Source of the DNA: Moduliflexus sp964602655
GTDB taxonomy: Bacteria > Moduliflexota > Moduliflexia > Moduliflexales > Moduliflexaceae
Assembly: GCA_964602655.1 (NCBI GenBank)
Contig: CAZRSF010000027.1
Coordinates: 5,306 to 69,305 of the forward strand
Direction of reading: 5' to 3'
Length of the DNA stretch: 64,000 bases
The notes under the pieces are model-generated. The model saw only the letters and a program-made list of their open reading frames with translations, searched no databases and was not told the DNA's origin. This document shows, piece after piece, positions 1 to 7,395 of the stretch; the first letter of the stretch is position 1, and each line of letters begins with the position of its first letter. Both the position numbers and the translations under genes were made by a program.

Positions 1-828
1 GACGTGCAGGATGTCAATGTCGTATTGCTTGATCAGGCGGTGAATTTCAACCAGATTACTCCAATCGATTTTTTTATGTTCCAGCACTTCATGAATCGTC
101 AGGCCGCGTTCCCGCGCCCAGTCACCGATTTGGAAGTCGTGATCGTTCGCGCCGCGCATATACATCAGCACATGCCGGAATTTTTCTTTGTTCGACCGCT
201 CCGCAAGCAGCAGCACAGTCTTGTCCGGGCCGCCGCCAGTGGTGTAGGTGCTGCGGCATTGCATGACGTTAATCGTCGTTTTCGGTGGTTTCATTGTCCA
301 AGTATCCTTCGTATTTTCGCCGATGATTTTCGCCGGAACGCCGCCGACGATTTTATTATCCGGCACGGATGACACAACGACGGCGTTTGCGCCGATTTTG
401 ACGTTGTCGCCGATGGCGATGTCCCCCAACACTTTCGCGCCTGCGCCGACTAACACGTTATTTCCGACGGTCGGCGGTTCGCCCGTGCCGCCTTTATCGC
501 CGAACGTGACGCCGTGATAGATCGTGCAATGTTCCCCCATTTTCGTGTGGGAATGAAAAATAATCCCGCCGAAATGGTGAATCCGCAGCCCTTTGCCGAT
601 GTCGGTTTCCGCCGGAATCGAGATGCCAGTCATGATTTCGGTCAGGCGTTCGATGATAAACCGCACCGGCTGCGTCGGAATGCCGCGCACGAAAAACCAA
701 CGAAAAAAGCGATAGACCAGAATCGCCTGAAAGCCCTGCGACACGAGGCCGCGTACTAAAATCCGCAGCGGGCTGCCGCCGCCTTCTTCTTCGAATCGAG
801 CCAAATCGGCTGCGATATATTCGAGCAT
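1..828 (-). CDS. Serine acetyltransferase-like / glycosyltransferase fusion protein (partial)
   Basis: The frame is open from ATG at 828 (AAAGGAGA six bases upstream) to the window edge, giving 276 residues without the C-terminus. Residues about 55-175 form a left-handed beta-helix acyltransferase of the serine O-acetyltransferase class, with motifs IHHFGGIIFHSHT, YHGVTFGDKGGTG and GGVPAKIIG. After a short linker, residues about 193-276 read as the N-terminal Rossmann half of a GT4-type glycosyltransferase (STYTTGGGPDKTVLLLAE, then YDIDILHV). The acyltransferase probably acetylates a sugar rather than making O-acetylserine, because the neighbours are exopolysaccharide genes on the same strand. 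The fusion is read directly from one uninterrupted frame; the substrate is inferred. Confidence 0.85.
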   Translation of the reverse strand, partial: MLEYIAADLARFEEEGGGSPLRILVRGLVSQGFQAILVYRFFRWFFVRGIPTQPVRFIIERLTEIMTGISIPAETDIGKGLRIHHFGGIIFHSHTKMGEHCTIYHGVTFGDKGGTGEPPTVGNNVLVGAGAKVLGDIAIGDNVKIGANAVVVSSVPDNKIVGGVPAKIIGENTKDTWTMKPPKTTINVMQCRSTYTTGGGPDKTVLLLAERSNKEKFRHVLMYMRGANDHDFQIGDWARERGLTIHEVLEHKKIDWSNLVEIHRLIKQYDIDILHV

Positions 829-930
829 GGCCGTTCTCCTTTCGCGTTTCGACTCATTCTTTGATTCGGGATAGAGATGTTGAGTTCTTCGCACAATTGG
901 TATTATTGTGTTTTTATACAGTGAACGTGC

Positions 931-1497
931 TCATTTTTTTCGGCTATTCCGTTCTTGTAGCCAATCAAAAAACGATTCGGATTCCGAGTTACACGGGCCG
1001 ATTGTTTCAAGTAAATATTTTGTACCGGAATTCGTGGTTTTATACACGCCCTTTCCAGAGCATTGGCCGAATACTCCATGAAGCCCTTCCTGCATGCCAG
1101 CAGCAGGTTTTACATATCCCAAATAAATATTGTTGTCAACAGATTGACAAACCATTTCAATCGTGTAGGCTTGGGGCGTCGCATTGATGCCATACCGACA
1201 TGAGACGGGTAATCCCCAGGGTTTCCATCCAAGCGTTGTAAACCCTTCCGTTTCCTTCGAGCGCCACCATGCCATTTCTCCGACAGGGTCTTGGGGATAC
1301 GGCTCAACCGCAATATACGTCTGATGTTTCGCATAATACGCATCCTGTAAAACAACTATTTTTTGAATATTTGATTGAACTCTCAAATACTCTGCATTTT
1401 TTATAGAGTCAATGAAAGACTTGCCGTATGTCATGATGATGAATGCCATAAAGCAAAATATACACAGCAAAATGAATTTCATTATTTTTCGTATCAT
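931..1497 (-). CDS. Membrane-anchored pilin-like protein, function unknown
   Basis: 188 residues with one N-terminal membrane segment (about residues 7-23) and a soluble domain. The helix after the membrane segment (RVQSNIQKIVVLQDAYYAKH) and the later TLGWKPWGLPVSCRYGI recall pilin-like proteins in which a long helix precedes a small beta domain with an LGW-x-P-x-G-x-x-C-x-Y pattern. No prepilin peptidase motif (G-F-x-x-x-E) is visible, so it is probably a pilin-related or periplasmic anchored protein rather than a processed major pilin. Two cysteines (after LPVS and in EMVC) could pair. It lies between the HNH pair and the acetyltransferase/glycosyltransferase fusion on the same strand, with 177 bases upstream that hold no other gene. 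Confidence 0.6.
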   Translation of the reverse strand: MIRKIMKFILLCIFCFMAFIIMTYGKSFIDSIKNAEYLRVQSNIQKIVVLQDAYYAKHQTYIAVEPYPQDPVGEMAWWRSKETEGFTTLGWKPWGLPVSCRYGINATPQAYTIEMVCQSVDNNIYLGYVKPAAGMQEGLHGVFGQCSGKGVYKTTNSGTKYLLETIGPCNSESESFFDWLQERNSRKK

Positions 1498-1673
1498 TTT
1501 CTTTCATCTTTCATTTGATGGTGTCAAGATCATAATAGGCTTCGGTGAGAAATAACGTCGAAACGATGTTTTTTCAGCAAAGAACGTCCGTTCGAGAGAC
1601 TTCTATTTTCTAATATATCTGAAAAATGCACGAGAGAAATGCCTCTTGATTCATATCAATCTCGCGTTGAAGG

Positions 1674-2084
1674 TTACATAACAAGACCAACAGCCAACAA
1701 TAACGTTCGTTCCTCAATTCTCTCTGTCGTATTGAATTGCAAGAGTCGAACCGTGACGCGACCTTTGGCGGTCAATGGCACAATAAAGGCGTCGCGCAAT
1801 GCAAAATGTTCTGACCATTGATCTTGGCGAGGGTTATAAAGCGGCGTAATTTCTCCTGTTTCCGGGTCTATCGAAGTCAAATCGCTTCCTTTATGTTTAT
1901 TGCAGATCGCGCAGCACACAGCTAAATTCTCGAATTCGGTCGCGCCGCCGTGTTTTTGCGCAATCACATGATCGATTTCATGCGGAACAAATGCGATGCT
2001 TTCAGGAATCAGGCAATATTCGCACACTCCATTAGTGCGGTTATAGACGCGTCGTCGCAATTCGGCTGAAATATACGTTCTCAT
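1674..2084 (-). CDS. HNH endonuclease family protein
   Basis: 136 residues. A zinc-binding HNH fold is visible: CEYC near residues 21-24, HEIDHVIAQKHGG, then the second CxxC pair in CCAICNKHKGSDL, followed by YNPRQDQWSEHF. I recall small HNH proteins with these motifs and the ending 'GRVTV-LL-N' from cyanobacteria and Chloroflexi, regularly paired with an upstream small gene as here. The start at 2084 lies 3 bases after the stop of that partner, so the two are almost certainly cotranscribed and translationally coupled. The biological target is unknown. It may be a toxin-like nuclease or a mobile defence gene; no group I intron or intein boundary is seen around it. Confidence 0.85.
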   Translation of the reverse strand: MRTYISAELRRRVYNRTNGVCEYCLIPESIAFVPHEIDHVIAQKHGGATEFENLAVCCAICNKHKGSDLTSIDPETGEITPLYNPRQDQWSEHFALRDAFIVPLTAKGRVTVRLLQFNTTERIEERTLLLAVGLVM

Positions 2085-2087
2085 ACA

Positions 2088-2447
2088 TTATGCCTGATGC
2101 AGCTTCGCATACGCTCTGGCTTTGGCAACTCGAACTAAATGTTCAAGATATTGATATTGTTCCCATTCGCGTTCTTCATCGGCATTCAGCCCAATTGTGC
2201 GGTTTTTTTCCAGCAATGCGCCGACTCTGTTTTGCAGCGGTTTCGACGGTCGAAGCGCAAGGATTTCTTCCGGCGTTGGCAACGTTGCCAGCAGTTCCAA
2301 GACATCTGCCGCCCCTTCGAAGCCGGTTTGTTCGACGGCGTCGAATTCACGCAAGCCTAATTCCAAAATTCGCGACACCTGAGCCTCGAATGGTCGCAGA
2401 CGATTTGCCAATTCTGATGAAATTTCGAATGTTATCGGAGCTAACAT
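2088..2447 (-). CDS. Small partner protein of HNH nuclease (antitoxin-like candidate)
   Basis: 119 residues, acidic and helical, with no known catalytic motif. Recognisable stretches are FEISSELANRLRPFEAQ near the N-terminus, ADVLELLATLPTPEEILALRPS in the middle and a C-terminal EEREWEQYQYLEHLVRVAKA. This combination commonly sits directly upstream of the HNH gene type found here (from memory of the family). The N-terminus resembles DNA-binding antitoxins, which would fit a toxin-antitoxin-like module, but that role is inference. AAAGGAGAG lies immediately upstream of ATG 2447, with rather short spacing. Confidence 0.75.
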   Translation of the reverse strand: MLAPITFEISSELANRLRPFEAQVSRILELGLREFDAVEQTGFEGAADVLELLATLPTPEEILALRPSKPLQNRVGALLEKNRTIGLNADEEREWEQYQYLEHLVRVAKARAYAKLHQA

Positions 2448-2533
2448 CTCTCTCCTTTATCGTGCTGTGATGAAACGGATACAGCAACGCGGTTTTAATG
2501 CCGTCAAGATCAAATCTCGATTCGTTATCATTT

Positions 2534-4429
2534 TCAGCGTTCCATGAATTGCCGAAACCAGAGTTCGAACATGAGCAGCGTCCAGAAGTTCATGCCGAAA
2601 TTGCGTTCGCCGGATTGATGCTGCCGCCACATGGTTTTGACCGTTTCCGGGTTAAAAAAGCCGCGCTGCAAAGCGCGTTCCGACAGAACCGTCTCTTGCG
2701 CCAATACTTTCAAATCGTTGCGAAACCAGGCGTTCAGCGGCGCGTCGAAGCCGCGTTTTTTGCGATAGAGAATTTCCGGCGGCAGATACGGCGTCAACGC
2801 CTTTTTCAGAATATATTTTTTCTCTTTGCCGTGCAATTTGAAGCGCGACGGAATCGAAGCGACAAACTCGACAAAGACCGGATCGAGCATCGGCGGGCGC
2901 ACTTCCAGCGAATGCGCCATGCTCATTCTGTCCACTTTGACCAGCATGTCGTCCGGCAGCAGCACTTTCAGGTCAACATATTGCACTTTCGAGAGCGGAT
3001 CGTTCGTATCAGCGCGATTGTACGCGCTTTCCACGACGCTGTACGGATCGTAGCCGCCAATGGCTCGCAGCGTGTCTTGCGTCAACAATTGCCGCTCTAC
3101 GTCGGGTGTCATGAACGTATTCGTCCGGTAAAAGGCGCGGGCGTGCGGCAGGGTCAGATTCGTCAAAAAGAATTTGGCGCGTAGATACCAGGGCAGCCAA
3201 TCCCATTGCGGATAGATGCCCGCCAATGGCGCAATGCCCCATTGTTTCAGCGGTTGCGGAATGCGTCGCCGCAGCGATTCTTCCATCATGTCAATCGGAT
3301 ATTTGGAGTAGCCTGCGAAATTTTCGTCGCCTGCGTCGCCGGAAAGCGCGACGGTCACTTTTTCCCGCGACAATTTCGAGACGTAGTAGGTCGGAATCGC
3401 CGATGAATCGGCGAACGGTTCATCGAAATGCCAGACAACTTTATCAATAATGCTGACGGCATCGGCCTTGACCACGCGCTCGAAATGGTCGGTTTTATAG
3501 TAATTGCTGACGATGCGGGCGTATTCGAGTTCGTCGAATTCCTTTTCCTCGAAGCCGATGGAGGTTGTCACGACCGGCGTCGTCATGGATTGCGCCATCA
3601 TCGCGACGATGCCGCTGGAATCCACACCGCCGCTCAGGAACGCGCCGAGCGGCACGTCGCTCATCAGGTGCATTTTGACGGTTTCTTGCAGTCGCTCGAT
3701 CAGCATCTCGCTGTAATATGATTCGGGCTTCTGCTCGTTAACATGGGCGAACGAGACATCCCAGTATTCTTGAATGCGGAGGCCATTGCGGTTGCAGACC
3801 ATATAATGCGCGGCGGGGAGCTTGTAGATGTTTTTATAAATCGTTTTCGGCGCGGGAATGTACGAATACATCAAATAGTCGTAAAACGCCTGATAATTGA
3901 GTTCTTTCGGCACGGTCGGGTCTTCCAGCAGGCATTTTAATTCCGAGCCGAACACGAGGCGTTTGCCGTCGGAATAATAATAGAGCGGCTTCTGGCCGAT
4001 ATGGTCGCGGGCGATGAAAAGCTGTTGTTTCGGCGCGTCCCAGATCGCAAACGCAAACATGCCGCGCAGATATTTGACGCATTGCTCACCGTATTCGCGA
4101 TACAAATAAATGATGACTTCCGTATCGGTGTGCGAATGAAAGCGATGCCCGCGCTGAATCAGCGGCTCGCGGTGTTCGAGATAGTTGTAAATTTCGCCAT
4201 TGAAAACGATGGCGAGTTGGCGATCCTCCGAAAACATTGGCTGACGACCTGCTTCGGACAGATCGATAATGCTCAAGCGCCGCTGTCCGAGGCCGATTGC
4301 GCCATCAATGTAAATGCCGTCGGCGTCCGGCCCGCGATGGCGAATCACATCTGTCATGCGCTGAAGCAGTTCCGGCGTGACTGGCTGCGTCTGATCTAAA
4401 TAGTTAAAAACGCCCGCAATTCCGCACAC
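2534..4429 (-). CDS. asnB: Asparagine synthase (glutamine-hydrolysing) type amidotransferase, exopolysaccharide-associated
   Basis: 631 residues. Mature Cys2 (MCGIAGVF) is the glutaminase nucleophile of a class II glutamine amidotransferase domain (residues about 2-190, with RRLSIIDLS and FNGEIYNY). The C-terminal synthetase domain carries the PP-loop SGGVDSSG and covers about 240-620. The start codon is GTG at 4429 with AAGGAG nine bases upstream, needed to put Cys at position 2. The enzyme would activate a carboxylate with ATP and transfer ammonia from glutamine. In exosortase-linked polysaccharide clusters this paralogue type probably amidates a sugar acid or protein rather than making free asparagine. 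It lies between the glycosyltransferase gene and the HNH pair. Confidence 0.9.
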   Translation of the reverse strand: MCGIAGVFNYLDQTQPVTPELLQRMTDVIRHRGPDADGIYIDGAIGLGQRRLSIIDLSEAGRQPMFSEDRQLAIVFNGEIYNYLEHREPLIQRGHRFHSHTDTEVIIYLYREYGEQCVKYLRGMFAFAIWDAPKQQLFIARDHIGQKPLYYYSDGKRLVFGSELKCLLEDPTVPKELNYQAFYDYLMYSYIPAPKTIYKNIYKLPAAHYMVCNRNGLRIQEYWDVSFAHVNEQKPESYYSEMLIERLQETVKMHLMSDVPLGAFLSGGVDSSGIVAMMAQSMTTPVVTTSIGFEEKEFDELEYARIVSNYYKTDHFERVVKADAVSIIDKVVWHFDEPFADSSAIPTYYVSKLSREKVTVALSGDAGDENFAGYSKYPIDMMEESLRRRIPQPLKQWGIAPLAGIYPQWDWLPWYLRAKFFLTNLTLPHARAFYRTNTFMTPDVERQLLTQDTLRAIGGYDPYSVVESAYNRADTNDPLSKVQYVDLKVLLPDDMLVKVDRMSMAHSLEVRPPMLDPVFVEFVASIPSRFKLHGKEKKYILKKALTPYLPPEILYRKKRGFDAPLNAWFRNDLKVLAQETVLSERALQRGFFNPETVKTMWRQHQSGERNFGMNFWTLLMFELWFRQFMER

Positions 4430-4450
4430 AAAGAAATTCTCCTTCGTACC

Positions 4451-4512
4451 GGCGGACAGCCTTGTCCGCAGGGTAATTTATTCATGCATACTGGCGGACA
4501 AGGCTGTCCGCC
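4451..4512. repeat. Palindromic repeat, GGCGGACAGCC family
   Basis: Two perfect inverted arms, GGCGGACAGCCTTGTCCG at 4451-4468 and its complement at 4495-4512, separated by 26 bases. Each arm is itself nearly self-complementary. It fills the gap between the glycosyltransferase gene and the asnB-like gene, with no T-tract in the direction of transcription. Confidence 0.85.
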
Positions 4513-4521
4513 GATACTCGC

Positions 4522-5685
4522 TTATCGCTCCGACTTTCGTTTTGAGGCGTTGAGATAGAGGTCAACATACGCCTGCACCATTTTTTCTATTGAAAACAAG
4601 GCGTGAACCCTTTGTTTTCCGGCGTTGCCCATGCGCTGCCGCAAGGCGTTATCTTGTAATAATTGCAACAACTTGTTCGCCATGTCATCGGCGTTATCGC
4701 TTTCGACAAGAAAGCCGGTTTCGCCGTCGCTGACGACTTCCGGGTTGCCGCCGACGTTCGTCGCGACAATCGGGACGCCGACGCCCATCGCCTCAAGCAG
4801 CGTGACCGACGTCCCTTCGCTGAAGGACGAGAGCGCGAACACATCGAACGTTTGCAGCAATTCGGAAATATCCTGCCGCGCTCCGAGGAATTTGACATGC
4901 GCCGCGATGCCGAGCGAGGCCGTTAACTCTTCGAGTTTGGCGCGTTCCGGGCCGTCGCCGACAATCAGCAGATATGCGTTAGGTACTGTTTTCACAAGTT
5001 GCTGACAGGCGCGAAGCAGCATCGCATGATTTTTGATCGGGTCGAGCCGCGCCACGATGCCGAAGACCTTATCATCAGGTTGCAAGCCCAATTCGCGCCG
5101 TTTTGCAAGCCGATCTGCCGTTTTGGAAAAGCGTTCCAAATCAATGCCGTTATAGACGACGCGAATCCGCCGCGCTGGAAAATTTTCGTAATCAATCAGG
5201 CTTTGTTTCGTGCTGGCGGAAATCGTGACAATTTCCTTCGTGAACAGACTCAAAATGGGATTGCTGACGACGCGCTTGAATTTGCGGACATCCGGGTAAA
5301 AACGCCCGTGTTCCGTGAACACGACTTCCGGGCGCGACGGCGTGAGCGTGATTTTCGAGTAGAGCGACCCCATCAGGCCGTAAAAATAGGGCGTGTATTG
5401 ATGCGCGTGAATCACGTCAATCTGCTCTTTGACGATAATCTCGCGCAGTTTCGGCAAAAGCGACCAATCGAGGCCAGGAGCGCGATTCAGGACATACACC
5501 GGCACACCAGCGTCGCGCAGCTTTTCGCCGAATACGCCGATTTCATCGAGACAGCAGACGACGGGCGATACCTTGTCTCGATCTACGCGCTGCGTAATCT
5601 CATAGACTAACTTTTCCGTCCCGCCAATGACGAGGCTCAACACAAGCTGCATGACATTGATAGGCTGTTGTTTCATCATTTCCAT
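4522..5685 (-). CDS. Glycosyltransferase family 4 (exosortase-cluster sugar transferase type)
   Basis: 387 residues with a GT-B fold. The N-terminal acceptor domain holds LVIGGTEKLVYEI and DVIHAHQYTPYFYG. The C-terminal nucleotide-sugar domain holds GIVARLDPIKNH, LLIVGDGPERAKLEEL, FLGARQDISELL and the E-x7-E region SSFSEGTSVTLLEAMGVGVP. The sequence style matches sugar transferases linked to PEP-CTERM/exosortase systems. The start is taken at ATG 5685, but ATG 5676 is nearly as good. It follows the O-ligase gene by 41 bases containing a palindromic repeat and precedes the asnB-like gene, so it probably adds a sugar during cytoplasmic assembly of the lipid-linked repeat. Confidence 0.9.
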   Translation of the reverse strand: MEMMKQQPINVMQLVLSLVIGGTEKLVYEITQRVDRDKVSPVVCCLDEIGVFGEKLRDAGVPVYVLNRAPGLDWSLLPKLREIIVKEQIDVIHAHQYTPYFYGLMGSLYSKITLTPSRPEVVFTEHGRFYPDVRKFKRVVSNPILSLFTKEIVTISASTKQSLIDYENFPARRIRVVYNGIDLERFSKTADRLAKRRELGLQPDDKVFGIVARLDPIKNHAMLLRACQQLVKTVPNAYLLIVGDGPERAKLEELTASLGIAAHVKFLGARQDISELLQTFDVFALSSFSEGTSVTLLEAMGVGVPIVATNVGGNPEVVSDGETGFLVESDNADDMANKLLQLLQDNALRQRMGNAGKQRVHALFSIEKMVQAYVDLYLNASKRKSER

Positions 5686-5689
5686 TCCA

Positions 5690-5720
5690 GACTTCCGAGG
5701 TCTTCAAAAACTCGGAAGTC
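5690..5720. repeat. Palindromic repeat, ACTTCCGAGGTCT family
   Basis: Inverted arms GACTTCCGAG (5690-5699) and CTCGGAAGTC (5711-5720) around an 11-base centre, in the gap between two exopolysaccharide genes. A longer perfect copy of the same family lies inside bioG at 29260-29292. Confidence 0.8.
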
Positions 5721-5726
5721 TTCCCA

Positions 5727-7169
5727 TTAAAATCGCGAAAATGCCGGGCGTCGCGTCGCCAGACGTGCTGCCGAATTTTCTTCTTCCTCATCCTCATCGG
5801 TGCCTGCAAGTTCTCGTTGCAACTGCGCTCTGCCGATATTGGTCACGACGCCGATCATGGTGGCGTGCCAATAAAAAAAGTCAACAAATTCAATGTTCAA
5901 GAAACTCATGCAGACTAACCAGCCGACGATCCCGATTTCGAGCGCGTTGGCATAATTATGCACGTTCACGCCTTGAATGATTTTCGGATACTTTTTAGGG
6001 AAACGATGCGCCTGCGACCAGCTAAAGAAGAAATACGCCGCCCAGAGTGTCGCCAACGGAATGCCGCCGCTCATCAGGAGATTGATTTGCGCATTATGAA
6101 TCGCTTTGCCGCCTTTACCGTCTCCATAAATACTGGCGAAATCTTCCGGTGCCAGCACGGGCGCAATTTCGTCGAAATGCTGATAGTACATGAAGGGGTA
6201 ACACCGCAAGCCAATACCTGTCCACCAATATTGCTGATTATTGGTAAACACCGTCCATGCGCCCTGCGACATTGCAATACGTCCTGCTGAAGAGCCTTCG
6301 CGCTCCACTTGCCCGGTCTGGGTGTCCTCCTGTCCCATAATGGATTTCAGCCGGTCAGTGTATTCATCGAAGAATCCTTCGGGAGCGAGTTGAATCAGCA
6401 CGATCCCCAACAATCCGCCCACAAATACCATCGTTGCCGCCATCTTGAATTTCTGAATACCTTGCGCGCGTAAAAAGATGAGACCCATGCAGACGAACAT
6501 CCCTAAAAATGCGCCGCGCGAGCCTCCGAATAAAATAAAAATTACGAAAATCAGAAAAGAGGGAATGCCGATCCAGGCACGGATCCACTTTTTTGTGCTG
6601 AAGAGGGAATAATACGCCATCGGCACATACATCACATAGACGGACGACAGATCGTTAATATCAGAAAGCATATCGCCGCCTAATCCTTCCATGCGGCTGT
6701 TGCCGCCGAATTTCTGCTGGATGCCCCAGACGGCTAATAAGGACATCCAGATCAGCACGGCCACGTAAAATAGTTCCAATTTTTTCGGCGTACTGACTGA
6801 TTTGGAGATGACAAAGCAAAACAGTGTGGTCTTCCAGAACATCGAAGACCACCTGTCGCTTTGCGGAAACTCTGAGAAATACGAGACCAGAAACATTTGC
6901 AGCAAAAAGAGGAGGAGAATAAACATTTGCGAGGGAACGGGATTGTCCTTCCCGTGCAAACGCTCCTTATCGCGATTGAACAGCCAGGAAAAAAAACAGA
7001 CGATCTGCGTGAAGAGGTAAATACGTCCGGCAGCCTGACGATCTCCCCACATCAGTTGCTCCGGGCGAATGACATTCATCAGCACATAGGCGACCACTCC
7101 GAAAAACGGATCGTACATCGTGAATGGAATCGGCGACCAAAATATCAAAATGACAACCAGACGTCTCAT
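5727..7169 (-). CDS. O-antigen ligase/polymerase family membrane protein (exosortase-associated O-ligase type)
   Basis: 480 residues with about ten predicted membrane segments and a larger loop (about residues 265-355) that includes GSSAGRIAMSQGAW and WTGIGLRCYPFMYY. This is the layout of Wzy/WaaL-type polymerases and ligases. The N-terminal DPFFGVVAYVLMNVIRPEQL resembles the putative O-glycosylation ligases found beside exosortase genes. It would polymerise or transfer undecaprenyl-linked glycan on the periplasmic side. GGAGAGG precedes ATG 7169. It is the first gene of a minus-strand run continuing into the glycosyltransferase and asnB-like genes. Confidence 0.87.
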   Translation of the reverse strand: MRRLVVILIFWSPIPFTMYDPFFGVVAYVLMNVIRPEQLMWGDRQAAGRIYLFTQIVCFFSWLFNRDKERLHGKDNPVPSQMFILLLFLLQMFLVSYFSEFPQSDRWSSMFWKTTLFCFVISKSVSTPKKLELFYVAVLIWMSLLAVWGIQQKFGGNSRMEGLGGDMLSDINDLSSVYVMYVPMAYYSLFSTKKWIRAWIGIPSFLIFVIFILFGGSRGAFLGMFVCMGLIFLRAQGIQKFKMAATMVFVGGLLGIVLIQLAPEGFFDEYTDRLKSIMGQEDTQTGQVEREGSSAGRIAMSQGAWTVFTNNQQYWWTGIGLRCYPFMYYQHFDEIAPVLAPEDFASIYGDGKGGKAIHNAQINLLMSGGIPLATLWAAYFFFSWSQAHRFPKKYPKIIQGVNVHNYANALEIGIVGWLVCMSFLNIEFVDFFYWHATMIGVVTNIGRAQLQRELAGTDEDEEEENSAARLATRRPAFSRF

Positions 7170-7229
7170 CGAACCTCTCCGACCGTGAACCTCTTCGAGT
7201 ACATTCTCCTAATTCAACAACGATGATTT

Positions 7230-7258
7230 TTTATGACGTTTTCGTGTCGCATTGTCAA
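7230..7258 (-). promoter_or_regulatory. Candidate sigma-70 promoter for the exopolysaccharide genes
   Basis: On the minus strand TTGACA (7253-7258) is followed after 17 bases by CATAAA (7230-7235). The -35 is a perfect match and the -10 is fair. It lies about 60 bases upstream of the O-ligase start. Confidence 0.4.
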
Positions 7259-7395
7259 GCTATTTTTAGAAGAAGATGATGGAAAGGCGCTGAAACGATG
7301 ATTTTCAGCGAAGATGCGACCTGAGATGTTCGGGCGGCTTCTCTTGACGTAATTAGTTGTTGACAGTTTGCTTTTCATCTGACAGAAGGGTATGT

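Noticed and set aside
1674..2084. HNH gene as part of a group I intron or intein
   Set aside because: The gene has its own start and partner gene, and no split host gene or splice motifs surround it.
2498..3184. Plus-strand reading frames opposite the asnB-like gene
   Set aside because: They are antisense shadows produced by the codon pattern of the real gene and have no domain content.
7355..7395. TTGACA near 7361 as promoter of the hybrid kinase
   Set aside because: No acceptable -10 element follows at 16-18 bases.
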